From the NCBI GenBank assembly GCA_903953065.1, contig CAJBIG010000028.1:1-12338 (forward strand): a stretch of 12,338 nucleotides of DNA, read 5' to 3'. Under the pieces are notes generated by a model, which was not told the DNA's origin, searched no databases, and saw only the letters and a list, made by a program, of their open reading frames with translations. Made by a program: the position numbers and the translations under genes. Shown piece after piece: positions 1 to 5,970 of the stretch (the stretch's first letter is position 1; each line of letters begins with the position of its first letter). This stretch comes from an uncultured Solirubrobacterales bacterium. GTDB lineage: Bacteria; Actinomycetota; Thermoleophilia; Solirubrobacterales; Solirubrobacteraceae.

Positions 1-636
1 GGCATGTCGGACCTCGTACAGGAAGGCATGATCGGCCTGATCCGCGCGGCGGAGAAGTTCGACTACCGCAAGGGCTTCCGCTTCTCGACCTACGCAACGC
101 TTTGGATCCGTCAGGCAATTCAGCGCGGCCTTGACAACACGGCTCGCACCGTCCGCCTTCCAGCCAACGTTGCTCAGCAGACGCGCAAGGTTGAGCGCGT
201 AGCGGCCGACCTTGCAGCGAAGCTTGAGCGCGACCCGACGGCAGAGGAGATCGCCGCCGAAACCGGATTTGAGCCGGACGAAGTTGAGCGCCTGCGCAAG
301 CTTGATACGAAGCCCGCGAGCCTTGATGCCCGCGTCGGCGAGGACGACTCAGCGAGCCTTGGCGAGCTGCTCGACAGCGACGCGCCGACGCCGGAAGAGC
401 AGGTTGGCGACGACGACGTCTCAGAGCAGATTGACCGCGCTCTCGAAGAGCTTCCGATTGCTGAACGCCAGATGATCGAGCTCCGCTTCGGTCGCAGCGG
501 CGAATCGCCACACACGACTGCGCAGGCAGGCCGTCGTCTGGGCGTCAGCACCGCTGAAGCGCAGAGGCTTGAGAAGCGCGCCCTCTCGCGCCTCGCGACG
601 CTCGAGCGCATCAACGCGCTGCACGACGCAGCCTGA
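1..636 (+). CDS. RNA polymerase sigma-70 family factor, 5'-truncated by window edge (regions 2 to 4)
   Basis: A sigma subunit that directs core RNA polymerase to promoters. The reading frame is open from base 1 (Gly-Met-Ser), so the true start lies upstream; 211 residues are visible. Residues 5-54 form region 2 with the hallmarks LVQEG, EKFDYRKGFRFSTYA, WIRQAI and ARTVRLP, covering core binding, -10 melting and -10 recognition. Residues 60-130 are region 3 (ERDPTAEEIAAETG type). Residues 145-200 are region 4, with LPIAERQMIELRFG followed by a helix-turn-helix. The family call is secure from region 2. The odd part is the recognition helix: GVSTAEAQRLEKRAL stands where primary sigmas have GVTRERIRQIEARAL, so the residues known to contact the -35 box are changed. 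It therefore looks like a group 2 or more divergent factor rather than the housekeeping one. It converges with the secreted-protein gene 25 bp away. Confidence 0.93.
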   Translation, partial: GMSDLVQEGMIGLIRAAEKFDYRKGFRFSTYATLWIRQAIQRGLDNTARTVRLPANVAQQTRKVERVAADLAAKLERDPTAEEIAAETGFEPDEVERLRKLDTKPASLDARVGEDDSASLGELLDSDAPTPEEQVGDDDVSEQIDRALEELPIAERQMIELRFGRSGESPHTTAQAGRRLGVSTAEAQRLEKRALSRLATLERINALHDAA

Positions 637-644
637 CAACGCTG

Positions 645-663
645 AGCGCGGCTCGTTCGCGCT
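645..663. terminator. Candidate bidirectional hairpin terminator between convergent genes
   Basis: AGCGCG (645-650) and CGCGCT (658-663) form a perfect 6-bp GC-rich stem with a 7-nt loop, just after the sigma-factor stop and reaching into the stop of the opposing gene. There is no T-tract on either strand, so classical intrinsic termination is not shown. Position is the main support. Confidence 0.3.
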
Positions 664-3409
664 AACCGTGAACCTTGACCGCGACGCTGCGGCTGTGACC
701 TTCCGCAAACGGATGGTCGGGACGCGGCGCTACGCGGATGCGGAAGCGGTAGGTGACTGTGCGGCCGATCGTCGCCGTGAAGCGGTAGCTCGACCGCCAG
801 CGGCCGCTGCGGTCGCAGCGCAGCCCTTCGGTCTTGATCGGCTGCCAGGCGCGCCGCAGAGGGTTGTAGCCCTGAAGTTCAAGCTCGCGCCCCTTCTTCG
901 GCAGGTTGCCGCCAGCAAGCCGGCCGGAGAAGCGTGCTGCCTGGCCGTTGCGCAGTGAGCGGCGAGCCGCGTGGATGGTGACCACCGCTGGCACGTCGAT
1001 CCGAAGCGTGTTGCTGCTGGCGCCGGTGCTGGTAATGCTCTGCTCGGCGACGAGCTGAAGCGACCGGCTGGTGCGGGGCGTGAACGTTATGCGCACGCGA
1101 CCGTCGCCATCGCTTGTTCGCGCCGCCCGAGAGCGCCAGGCGCCGCTGCCGACGCGCTCTCGCAGCTCAACGACGGTGCCAACCATCGGCAGTCCGCGGC
1201 TGTCGAGCAGCAGCCCTTCGACCATCGCTGTCTTGCCCAGCCCGACGGTCAGCTGATCTTTCTCTGCGCCACGCGAATGCGGCAGCGAGGCACGCAGCGT
1301 CGGGTGCATCCGAAGTGGCAGCGTTATCAAGCCGGGCGAACCATCACCAAACTGCGTGATCATGCCCTCGTTCCCGGCGCAGTCAACGACGCGGAAGCGT
1401 GCCTGGTACTCACCTGCTGGCAAGCGATCATCGGGGACAAGCCCCGAGACCGAGCGCGACTCGGCGTGACCCTCTACGTACTCCCAGTTGCGCTCACCGA
1501 CGCGGCGCAGCTCAAGGACGGCCGAAGCGATGCAACCTTCGTCGACGCTGGCCGTTAGGCGGCGTGGGTCGCTTGGCTCGGGCCGGACGAGCGAACCGGC
1601 CGGGCGTTGGCGGTCGATCCGGTAGCTCAGCGTCTGGGGCGAGCTGACGTTGCCGGCGGCGTCAACGGCGCGAGCGCTGACGGCGTGTATGCCGTCGTCG
1701 GTCAAGGCGATAGAAGCGCCTGCTCCGCGCACGCGCTGCGGCGCTGCGCCGTCGATCTGATATTCGATGAATCCACCATCGCTGATCGATTGCTCGTCGG
1801 GAGCGGCTGTCATCCCAGAGAGCCCGGCCTGATCGGTCGCCCTGGCAAGCAGTTCAATCGCGCGGGGGAACCATTCCTCGCGGCGTGGCTGCTCGCCCGC
1901 CGCCGGCGCGAGCGCAAGCGTCGGCGCGCTGCGATCGATTCCAACTTCGCTGCGGCCAACTTCGCCGGCCGCCACGCCAGCGCCGCTGATTGCGCGCGCA
2001 GTGACGGTGGTCGTACCTTCCGGCAGCTCGCCGAGGCTGACAGTTGCCTTCTCGCCGCCCACGCTAAGCGTTGAGCCAGGAGCTGAGCCATCAATACTCA
2101 CGGCGTAGCCCGCGATCCCTGACGGTCCCTGCGGCGCGACTTGAGAAGGGCTCAGCTGAACGGCTACAGGCGCGCGGCCGTCGCTCCAGCGCTTGACTCC
2201 TGAGAGCTGCGTCTCGCCTGGAACGACTGGGTCGTAGCGAAGCGGAGCGGACCACTCACTGGGCTGGCCGGCGCGCAAAGCATCGCTCGCGGTGACGCGC
2301 GCATGCCACTCTCCGGCGGCCGGCAAATTGACGCTGACCGCCGGGGCGGGAGCGGCGACGCCCGACCGGCAGTCGCTGCCGTCTGTGCGGCAAAGCTCCC
2401 AACTAAGCGACCTCACGCCCGAACCGCCGCCGCCGTCGCTGGAGTTGATCAAGAGCTCTGGGTTGGCGTCGGCGCTCCAGCCGCCACCGCCGCTGCGCTC
2501 CGGCCGCGCGACTACCGGCGCGGTGTTGTCAACCTTAATCTGCGTCTGCTGCTCGGCAACATTGCCGGCCGCGTCGACGGCGCGAGCGAGAACGCTGTGA
2601 GCGCCGTCGCTTAGCTGTCGTGTGTCAATCGTCGTTTCGGCGCCGCCGTTCGGGCAGGGCGACATCGAATACTGATCGCACTGGTGCTCGCTGCCGCCAA
2701 CCTTTAAGCCATCGACACTGACGCTGGCAGTTCGAATCCCCGCCGGATCGCTGGCGTCGAATCCGCTTGGGATCGAACCCGACACCCAGCCGTCGCCAGA
2801 GGCCAGCGCGCCGCGCATCGCCCCCAGCCCGGGCGACACGTCGTCGCGGATCTGGAGGATCACGTCGCTCAGCGTCGTCGCCGCCTGCACAGCGTTGCGA
2901 CGGCAGCCACTGCCAAGCGCGCAGACCACCATCAGACGTATACGTGTCGTCGAGAGCGCATCGAGGGCGATCGGAAGGCTCGGTGCGCCGCCCCACGCGC
3001 AGGGGAAGGCAATTCCGCACCAGCGATAGCCGCTGTCGTCAGCGATTCCTGCGCGCCAGCCGTCCAGGTTGGCCGCGGCCTTCTGGTCGTAAGCGGTCGC
3101 CCTGGCTCGCAGGCCGGTGATCACGCTGCCGGCCGGGGCAACGGCCTCCAGCGCACCCCAGGTGAAGGCACCCGCGGTGCCCTGCCCGAGCCCATTGCGG
3201 ACCTGCATTCCCAGTAGCGGGGCGGCGTCGCAGGAGCCGTTGGCAGCCACCATCGAGGAGCCGGCAGCGACAAACGAGCGGTTGATGCCGCTGCCATCGC
3301 AGGCTCGCACCTCGTAACTTCCGGCATGGGAACCGGTGGCGAAGATCAGCATCGCTAGCAGCGTCATCAGCGCCGCGGCCGAGAAGATGAGAGAGCGAAT
3401 TGGAGTCAC
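662..3409 (-). CDS. Secreted protein with N-terminal Cys-containing module and Ig-like repeats
   Basis: A 915-residue exported protein of unknown function. It starts at GTG (3409-3407), with AAGG five bases upstream as a weak ribosome site. Residues 1-29 are a signal peptide: Arg5, a hydrophobic core, then GSHA with likely cleavage after Ala29. Residues 30-190 form a module beginning SYEVRACDG with several Cys (37, 60, 131, 137, 163, 169). Ig-like units follow, recognisable by their ends: AVDAAGN then VDNTAP (278-298), GIDRSAP (490-496), AVDAAGN then IDRQRP (581-603), and VVDCAGN (674-680). Residues 700-805 look like another beta-sandwich with a DGRGLP-like turn, and 806-915 is a basic terminal domain ending in a YRFRIRV strand. 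There is no LPXTG motif and no C-terminal transmembrane helix, so it is probably released or loosely surface-bound. The repeats are visible in the DNA as well, for example near 1648-1686 and 2557-2598. A role in adhesion or the cell surface would be a guess; I see no catalytic motif. Confidence 0.85.
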   Translation of the reverse strand: MTPIRSLIFSAAALMTLLAMLIFATGSHAGSYEVRACDGSGINRSFVAAGSSMVAANGSCDAAPLLGMQVRNGLGQGTAGAFTWGALEAVAPAGSVITGLRARATAYDQKAAANLDGWRAGIADDSGYRWCGIAFPCAWGGAPSLPIALDALSTTRIRLMVVCALGSGCRRNAVQAATTLSDVILQIRDDVSPGLGAMRGALASGDGWVSGSIPSGFDASDPAGIRTASVSVDGLKVGGSEHQCDQYSMSPCPNGGAETTIDTRQLSDGAHSVLARAVDAAGNVAEQQTQIKVDNTAPVVARPERSGGGGWSADANPELLINSSDGGGGSGVRSLSWELCRTDGSDCRSGVAAPAPAVSVNLPAAGEWHARVTASDALRAGQPSEWSAPLRYDPVVPGETQLSGVKRWSDGRAPVAVQLSPSQVAPQGPSGIAGYAVSIDGSAPGSTLSVGGEKATVSLGELPEGTTTVTARAISGAGVAAGEVGRSEVGIDRSAPTLALAPAAGEQPRREEWFPRAIELLARATDQAGLSGMTAAPDEQSISDGGFIEYQIDGAAPQRVRGAGASIALTDDGIHAVSARAVDAAGNVSSPQTLSYRIDRQRPAGSLVRPEPSDPRRLTASVDEGCIASAVLELRRVGERNWEYVEGHAESRSVSGLVPDDRLPAGEYQARFRVVDCAGNEGMITQFGDGSPGLITLPLRMHPTLRASLPHSRGAEKDQLTVGLGKTAMVEGLLLDSRGLPMVGTVVELRERVGSGAWRSRAARTSDGDGRVRITFTPRTSRSLQLVAEQSITSTGASSNTLRIDVPAVVTIHAARRSLRNGQAARFSGRLAGGNLPKKGRELELQGYNPLRRAWQPIKTEGLRCDRSGRWRSSYRFTATIGRTVTYRFRIRVAPRPDHPFAEGHSRSVAVKVHG

Positions 3410-3477
3410 CCCAGCCTTAGGCGCAGGCCAGCGAACTTCGCCCCCCTTGGGGCTGCTTCAATCAGACGACAGCCAAC

Positions 3478-3483
3478 AAGGAG
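3478..3483 (+). promoter_or_regulatory. Shine-Dalgarno of the peroxiredoxin gene
   Basis: AAGGAG lies nine bases before the ATG at 3493. It is one of the few clear ribosome binding sites in this window and supports that start. The rest of the divergent intergenic stretch (3410-3492) shows only a small GCCCC/GGGGC stem at 3440-3453 and no convincing -35/-10 pair. Confidence 0.75.
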
Positions 3484-3492
3484 CCTTCGACG

Positions 3493-3954
3493 ATGATCGC
3501 AAGCGGCAAGAAAGCACCGGCCTTCAAACTTCCCGACGAGAACGGCGAACAGCTCTCGCTGAGCGATTTGAAGGGCGAGACCGTAGTTCTCTACTTTTAT
3601 CCGAAGGCCTCAACGCCCGGCTGCACGACGCAGGCCTGCGGCGTGCGCGACCACCTCAAGGAGTACAAGAAGGAAGGCGTGCGCGTGGTAGGCGTCTCCC
3701 CCGACCCTGTCGCCAAAGTGAAGAAATTCCACGACGCGCAGAAGCTCAACTTCACGCTGCTGGCCGACGAAGACCACGCCGTCTGCGAGAAGTACGGCGT
3801 CTGGGCTGAGAAGTCGATGTACGGCAAGAAGTACTGGGGCGCGCTGCGGACAACCTTCATCATCGATGGCACGGGAACGGTTCGCCACGTGATTGAGAAG
3901 GTCTCGCCGAAGACCCATGACGAAGAGGTGCTCGACGCGCTGGCAACGCTGTGA
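3493..3954 (+). CDS. bcp: Thioredoxin-dependent peroxiredoxin, Bcp/PrxQ type
   Basis: A cytoplasmic thiol peroxidase that reduces hydrogen peroxide and organic hydroperoxides with electrons from thioredoxin. At 153 residues it has the usual Bcp length. The thioredoxin fold carries the motif PKASTPGCTTQAC at 37-49: Cys44 is the peroxidatic cysteine in the Pro-x-x-x-Thr-x-x-Cys signature. Cys49, five residues on, is the resolving cysteine typical of the atypical 2-Cys PrxQ branch. GVSPDP (68-73) and the TTFIID strand (near 123-128) also match the family. The ATG has a good Shine-Dalgarno, AAGGAG at 3478. The gene is divergent from the secreted-protein gene (83-bp gap), and the HAD phosphatase begins 34 bp downstream, possibly in the same transcript. 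Nothing is missing or truncated. Confidence 0.95.
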   Translation: MIASGKKAPAFKLPDENGEQLSLSDLKGETVVLYFYPKASTPGCTTQACGVRDHLKEYKKEGVRVVGVSPDPVAKVKKFHDAQKLNFTLLADEDHAVCEKYGVWAEKSMYGKKYWGALRTTFIIDGTGTVRHVIEKVSPKTHDEEVLDALATL

Positions 3955-3988
3955 GCGTCCGAGCCGCAACAACAGCGATGATGCGGTG

Positions 3989-4660
3989 ATGAGCCTTCCG
4001 GCAGCAGTGATCTTCGACAACGATGGACTGACGCTCGACAGCGAGGAGCTGTGGACGCAGTCCGAACAGAAGCTCTTCGCAGCGCACGGGATTGAGTTCA
4101 ACGACGAGCACAAGATCGCTTTGCTCGGTAACTCCGGCCCGCATGCGGCGACAATCCTCGCTCGTGAGCTCGGGCGCCCCGACGAGGAAGGGCCGGCGCT
4201 GGTCGAGGAGATGAACCGGCTTGTCTATGTAGCGCTCGAGAGCGGCTGTGAGCCGATGCCGGGCGCCGTTGCGCTACTGACGGCGCTGGCCGATGCCGGC
4301 GTTCCCGTTGCGCTCTGCTCCAACTCGCCGCGGCCGTTCGTCGACCGTGCGATCGCCGCCGCAGACGTTGAGCACTTCTTTGGCACGATCGTCACGGCCG
4401 AGGATGTCCCCCACGGTAAACCGGCGCCAGACCCGTACCTTGAGGCCGCGCGCAGGCTCGGCGTTGACGCGGCCGGCTGCGTCGCGCTTGAAGACTCACC
4501 GCCCGGTGCTGCCAGCGCCGCCGCGGCCGGGATGACGGTCTATGTGATCCCTTCGTTCGCCGACGCCGATTTTGCCGGCGCTGAGGACCAAGTCTTCAGC
4601 TCGCTGGGCGACCCGGCTCTGTTGGCCGCGATCGGCCTTGCCTCGATCCAGCCCGGGTAA
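3989..4660 (+). CDS. HAD-superfamily phosphatase, beta-phosphoglucomutase-like subfamily
   Basis: A 223-residue hydrolase, probably acting on a small phosphorylated metabolite. All four HAD motifs are visible. Motif I is FDNDGLTLDSE (Asp10 nucleophile, Asp12 acid/base), motif II is Ser111 in LCSNS, motif III is Lys144 in HGKPAPDPY, and motif IV is the acidic pair Glu168-Asp169 in ALEDSPPGA. The helical C1 cap lies between motifs I and II (about 17-90), as in the beta-phosphoglucomutase and GS1-like branch. Motif I reads DNDGLTLDSE where DGVLVDSE or DGLLLDTE is commoner, a small variant. I chose ATG 3989 because the fold begins right after it; the open frame upstream to 3893 overlaps the peroxiredoxin gene, and GTG 3986 is an in-frame alternative. 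No strong Shine-Dalgarno is visible. The substrate cannot be read from the sequence; sugar phosphates or phosphoglycolate are typical for relatives. Confidence 0.9.
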   Translation: MSLPAAVIFDNDGLTLDSEELWTQSEQKLFAAHGIEFNDEHKIALLGNSGPHAATILARELGRPDEEGPALVEEMNRLVYVALESGCEPMPGAVALLTALADAGVPVALCSNSPRPFVDRAIAAADVEHFFGTIVTAEDVPHGKPAPDPYLEAARRLGVDAAGCVALEDSPPGAASAAAAGMTVYVIPSFADADFAGAEDQVFSSLGDPALLAAIGLASIQPG

Positions 4661-4678
4661 CAAGCCGGCGCGGGTAAC
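4654..4678 (+). repeat. Two direct copies of CGGGTAAC in the HAD-flippase gap
   Basis: CGGGTAAC occurs at 4654-4661 (spanning the HAD stop) and again at 4671-4678, 17 bases apart start to start. A partial third copy, CGTAACC, lies at 4692-4698 and overlaps the proposed -10 of the next gene. This could be a small regulator site array or chance in GC-rich DNA. Confidence 0.4.
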
Positions 4679-4693
4679 CGGCGGCGCGAGCCG

Positions 4694-4699
4694 TAACCT
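4694..4699 (+). promoter_or_regulatory. Candidate leaderless -10 box for the flippase-like gene
   Basis: TAACCT fits TANNNT and ends six bases (TGAGCA) before the GTG at 4706. Transcription starting about seven bases after the box would begin at the start codon. There is no Shine-Dalgarno and no recognisable -35 hexamer 17 bases upstream. The same geometry occurs before the genes at 5955(-) and 7718(+). Confidence 0.5.
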
Positions 4700-4705
4700 T
4701 GAGCA

Positions 4706-5683
4706 GTGAAGATCGCCGCAATTACCGACCTGTTTCAACGGATCTACGAAGCGGCCGGCAGCTTCGTAGACAGCTTCGCTCAGGTTGAGATAGTCCCGCT
4801 GCTGCTGGGGATGGTGATCTTCATCCTCTACCTCTCGATGCGCGCGCTTGCGCTTTACAACACGCTCGGTGCCGCCTACCCCGATGAGCGGATCCCATAC
4901 CGCAACATCTGGGGCGCCTACATCGCCGCCTACGGCTTCAACAATATTGTGCCCGCGCGCGGCGGCGACATCATCAAATTCTTCCTCGTCAAGGTCTCGG
5001 TGCCGCAGTCGACCTACCCGGCGATTGGCGCGGCCTTCGTCGTTGTGTCGATCTTCGACCTGACGATCGCGATCCCCGTCCTGACCTTCGCCTTCAGCCA
5101 AGGAGTGTTCCCAAACACGCCAGAGCTGCCGAAGCTGGGAACGCTCGATCTTTCGTTTCTTTCGACCGACCCGCAGCTGACGCTCTTCATCGTCACCGGC
5201 CTGACGCTGGCGGCGCTGGTCGCATTCGCATTCCTTTCGCGCCGCGTCGTCGCCTTCTGGTTCAACGTCCGCCAAGGCTTCACGATTCTGACCGACTGGC
5301 GCCGCTACCTGCGTGAGGTCTGGCTGGTGCAGTTCGGCGGCTGGCTACTACGCTGCGCAGCCTTCTGGCTCCTACTCGACGCTTTCGGCATCGGCGGCTC
5401 GGTCCGCAACGTGATGCTGGTGCTGGGAATCAACGCCGTCGCGGCGCTGGTGCCGTTCACTCCCGGCGGCGCCGGTGTTCAACAGGCGCTGCTGGTGACC
5501 GTCTTCGGAACAGCCGCAGTCGTTGCTGCCTATTCGGTGGGGCAGCAGGTTGCGATCGCCGTGATCTCAATCGCAGTTGGCTTCCTCGCGCTACTCACGA
5601 TCTTCGGCTTCCGCTCGTTTGGCGACGTGATGCGCGCCGGAAAGGCGCACCGCGCCGAAGAGAAAGCCGCGGGTGGCGGCTAG
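4706..5683 (+). CDS. Flippase-like integral membrane protein (LPG-synthase TM region / UPF0104 family)
   Basis: A 325-residue multi-pass membrane protein of the family that includes the flippase domain of MprF and many stand-alone proteins thought to handle lipids or lipid-linked sugars in the cytoplasmic membrane. Seen directly: hydrophobic segments near 29-52, 106-130, 158-177, 205-228, 234-250, 262-278 and 280-302. The family's conserved block AYGFNNIVPARGGDIIKFFLVK occupies about residues 75-96, and the TPGGAGVQQ loop lies at 252-260. The C-terminal 20 residues are polar. No synthase domain is attached, so it is not a full MprF. The start is GTG at 4706, with a TANNNT box six bases before it and no ribosome site. 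A perfect 10-bp inverted repeat falls in codons 13-22. The gene ends in TAG, which overlaps the stop of the convergent 91-residue gene. The substrate is unknown. Confidence 0.85.
   Translation: MKIAAITDLFQRIYEAAGSFVDSFAQVEIVPLLLGMVIFILYLSMRALALYNTLGAAYPDERIPYRNIWGAYIAAYGFNNIVPARGGDIIKFFLVKVSVPQSTYPAIGAAFVVVSIFDLTIAIPVLTFAFSQGVFPNTPELPKLGTLDLSFLSTDPQLTLFIVTGLTLAALVAFAFLSRRVVAFWFNVRQGFTILTDWRRYLREVWLVQFGGWLLRCAAFWLLLDAFGIGGSVRNVMLVLGINAVAALVPFTPGGAGVQQALLVTVFGTAAVVAAYSVGQQVAIAVISIAVGFLALLTIFGFRSFGDVMRAGKAHRAEEKAAGGG
4743..4770. repeat. Perfect 10-bp inverted repeat inside the 5' end of the flippase-like gene
   Basis: TCTACGAAGC (4743-4752) and GCTTCGTAGA (4761-4770) are exact reverse complements separated by GGCCGGCA. 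The arms lie 37-64 bases after the start codon and encode Ile-Tyr-Glu-Ala-Ala-Gly-Ser-Phe-Val-Asp. The repeat could be an mRNA hairpin near the start or a dimeric regulator's site downstream of the promoter. Confidence 0.6.
5665..5681. terminator. Candidate bidirectional hairpin at overlapping convergent stops
   Basis: AGCCGC (5665-5670) and GCGGCT (5676-5681) form a 6-bp stem with a 5-nt loop. It abuts CTAG (5680-5683), in which the two convergent genes' TAG stops overlap. There is no T-tract, so the terminator role rests on position and GC-rich pairing. Confidence 0.35.
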
Positions 5684-5955
5684 CGCAGACCCTGACGCGC
5701 TTCGCGCACCAGCGCGACTGCCTCAGGAAAGATTGTTGCCATCAGCGAGCGAATCTGCTCGGCCTGCTCGGCACCGGTGCCCTGCACGTTGACGCGACTG
5801 ATCGCCGCGACCGTCATGTCAACGGCCAACTTGATCGCGTTGTCGGCCCAAGCCAGCGTCTGCTGGCTCGACATCTGCTCAGCGAACTCAGCCATCTTGC
5901 GCTGAAGTTCGTCCGGATCACCGAAGATGTCACCAAGTCCGCCAGGGCCTTCCAT
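5680..5955 (-). CDS. Small conserved-looking protein of unknown function, 91 residues
   Basis: I do not recognise a family. The protein is soluble with no signal peptide or transmembrane helix. It begins with a Gly-rich stretch (MEGPGGLGDIFGDPDEL), which leads into a predicted amphipathic helix (about 15-30, LQRKMAEFAEQM). A longer helical part follows, ending in a basic tail (VREARQGLR). The N-terminus is loosely reminiscent of small helical nucleoid-associated proteins such as YbaB, but the match is too weak to name. It is believable as a gene because it fills the space between neighbours exactly, begins with ATG, and has TAGAAT six bases before that ATG in the same leaderless geometry as two other genes here. 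It diverges from the hydrolase gene with only 15 bases between start codons, and it converges with the flippase-like gene through a shared CTAG. Confidence 0.7.
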   Translation of the reverse strand: MEGPGGLGDIFGDPDELQRKMAEFAEQMSSQQTLAWADNAIKLAVDMTVAAISRVNVQGTGAEQAEQIRSLMATIFPEAVALVREARQGLR

Positions 5956-5961
5956 GCTGTA

Positions 5962-5967
5962 ATTCTA
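5962..5967 (-). promoter_or_regulatory. Candidate leaderless -10 box for the 91-residue gene
   Basis: On the minus strand TAGAAT is followed by six bases (TACAGC) and then the ATG at 5955, placing the expected transcription start on the A of the start codon. No Shine-Dalgarno or -35 box is visible. The box lies within the 15-bp gap to the divergent hydrolase gene. On the plus strand, TAATTC (5960-5965) overlaps it and is a weak -10 candidate for that gene. Confidence 0.5.
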
Positions 5968-5970
5968 GCG

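Noticed and set aside
971..1558. Plus-strand open frame of 195 codons opposite the secreted-protein gene
   Set aside because: Antisense to Ig-like repeats with recognisable conserved blocks; composition is the complement of those repeats.
3440..3453. GCCCC/GGGGC stem in the divergent gap before the peroxiredoxin gene
   Set aside because: A 5-bp stem of pure G/C is expected by chance here and lines up with no promoter element.
3893..3988. Upstream extension of the HAD phosphatase to ATG 3893
   Set aside because: It would overlap the peroxiredoxin gene by 62 bases and add an Arg-rich stretch before the conserved first strand; ATG 3989 starts right at the fold.
4496..5275. Minus-strand open frame of 259 codons across the HAD and flippase-like genes
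   Set aside because: It spans two well-supported genes and its translation is low-complexity Asp/Glu/Arg, typical of a shadow frame.
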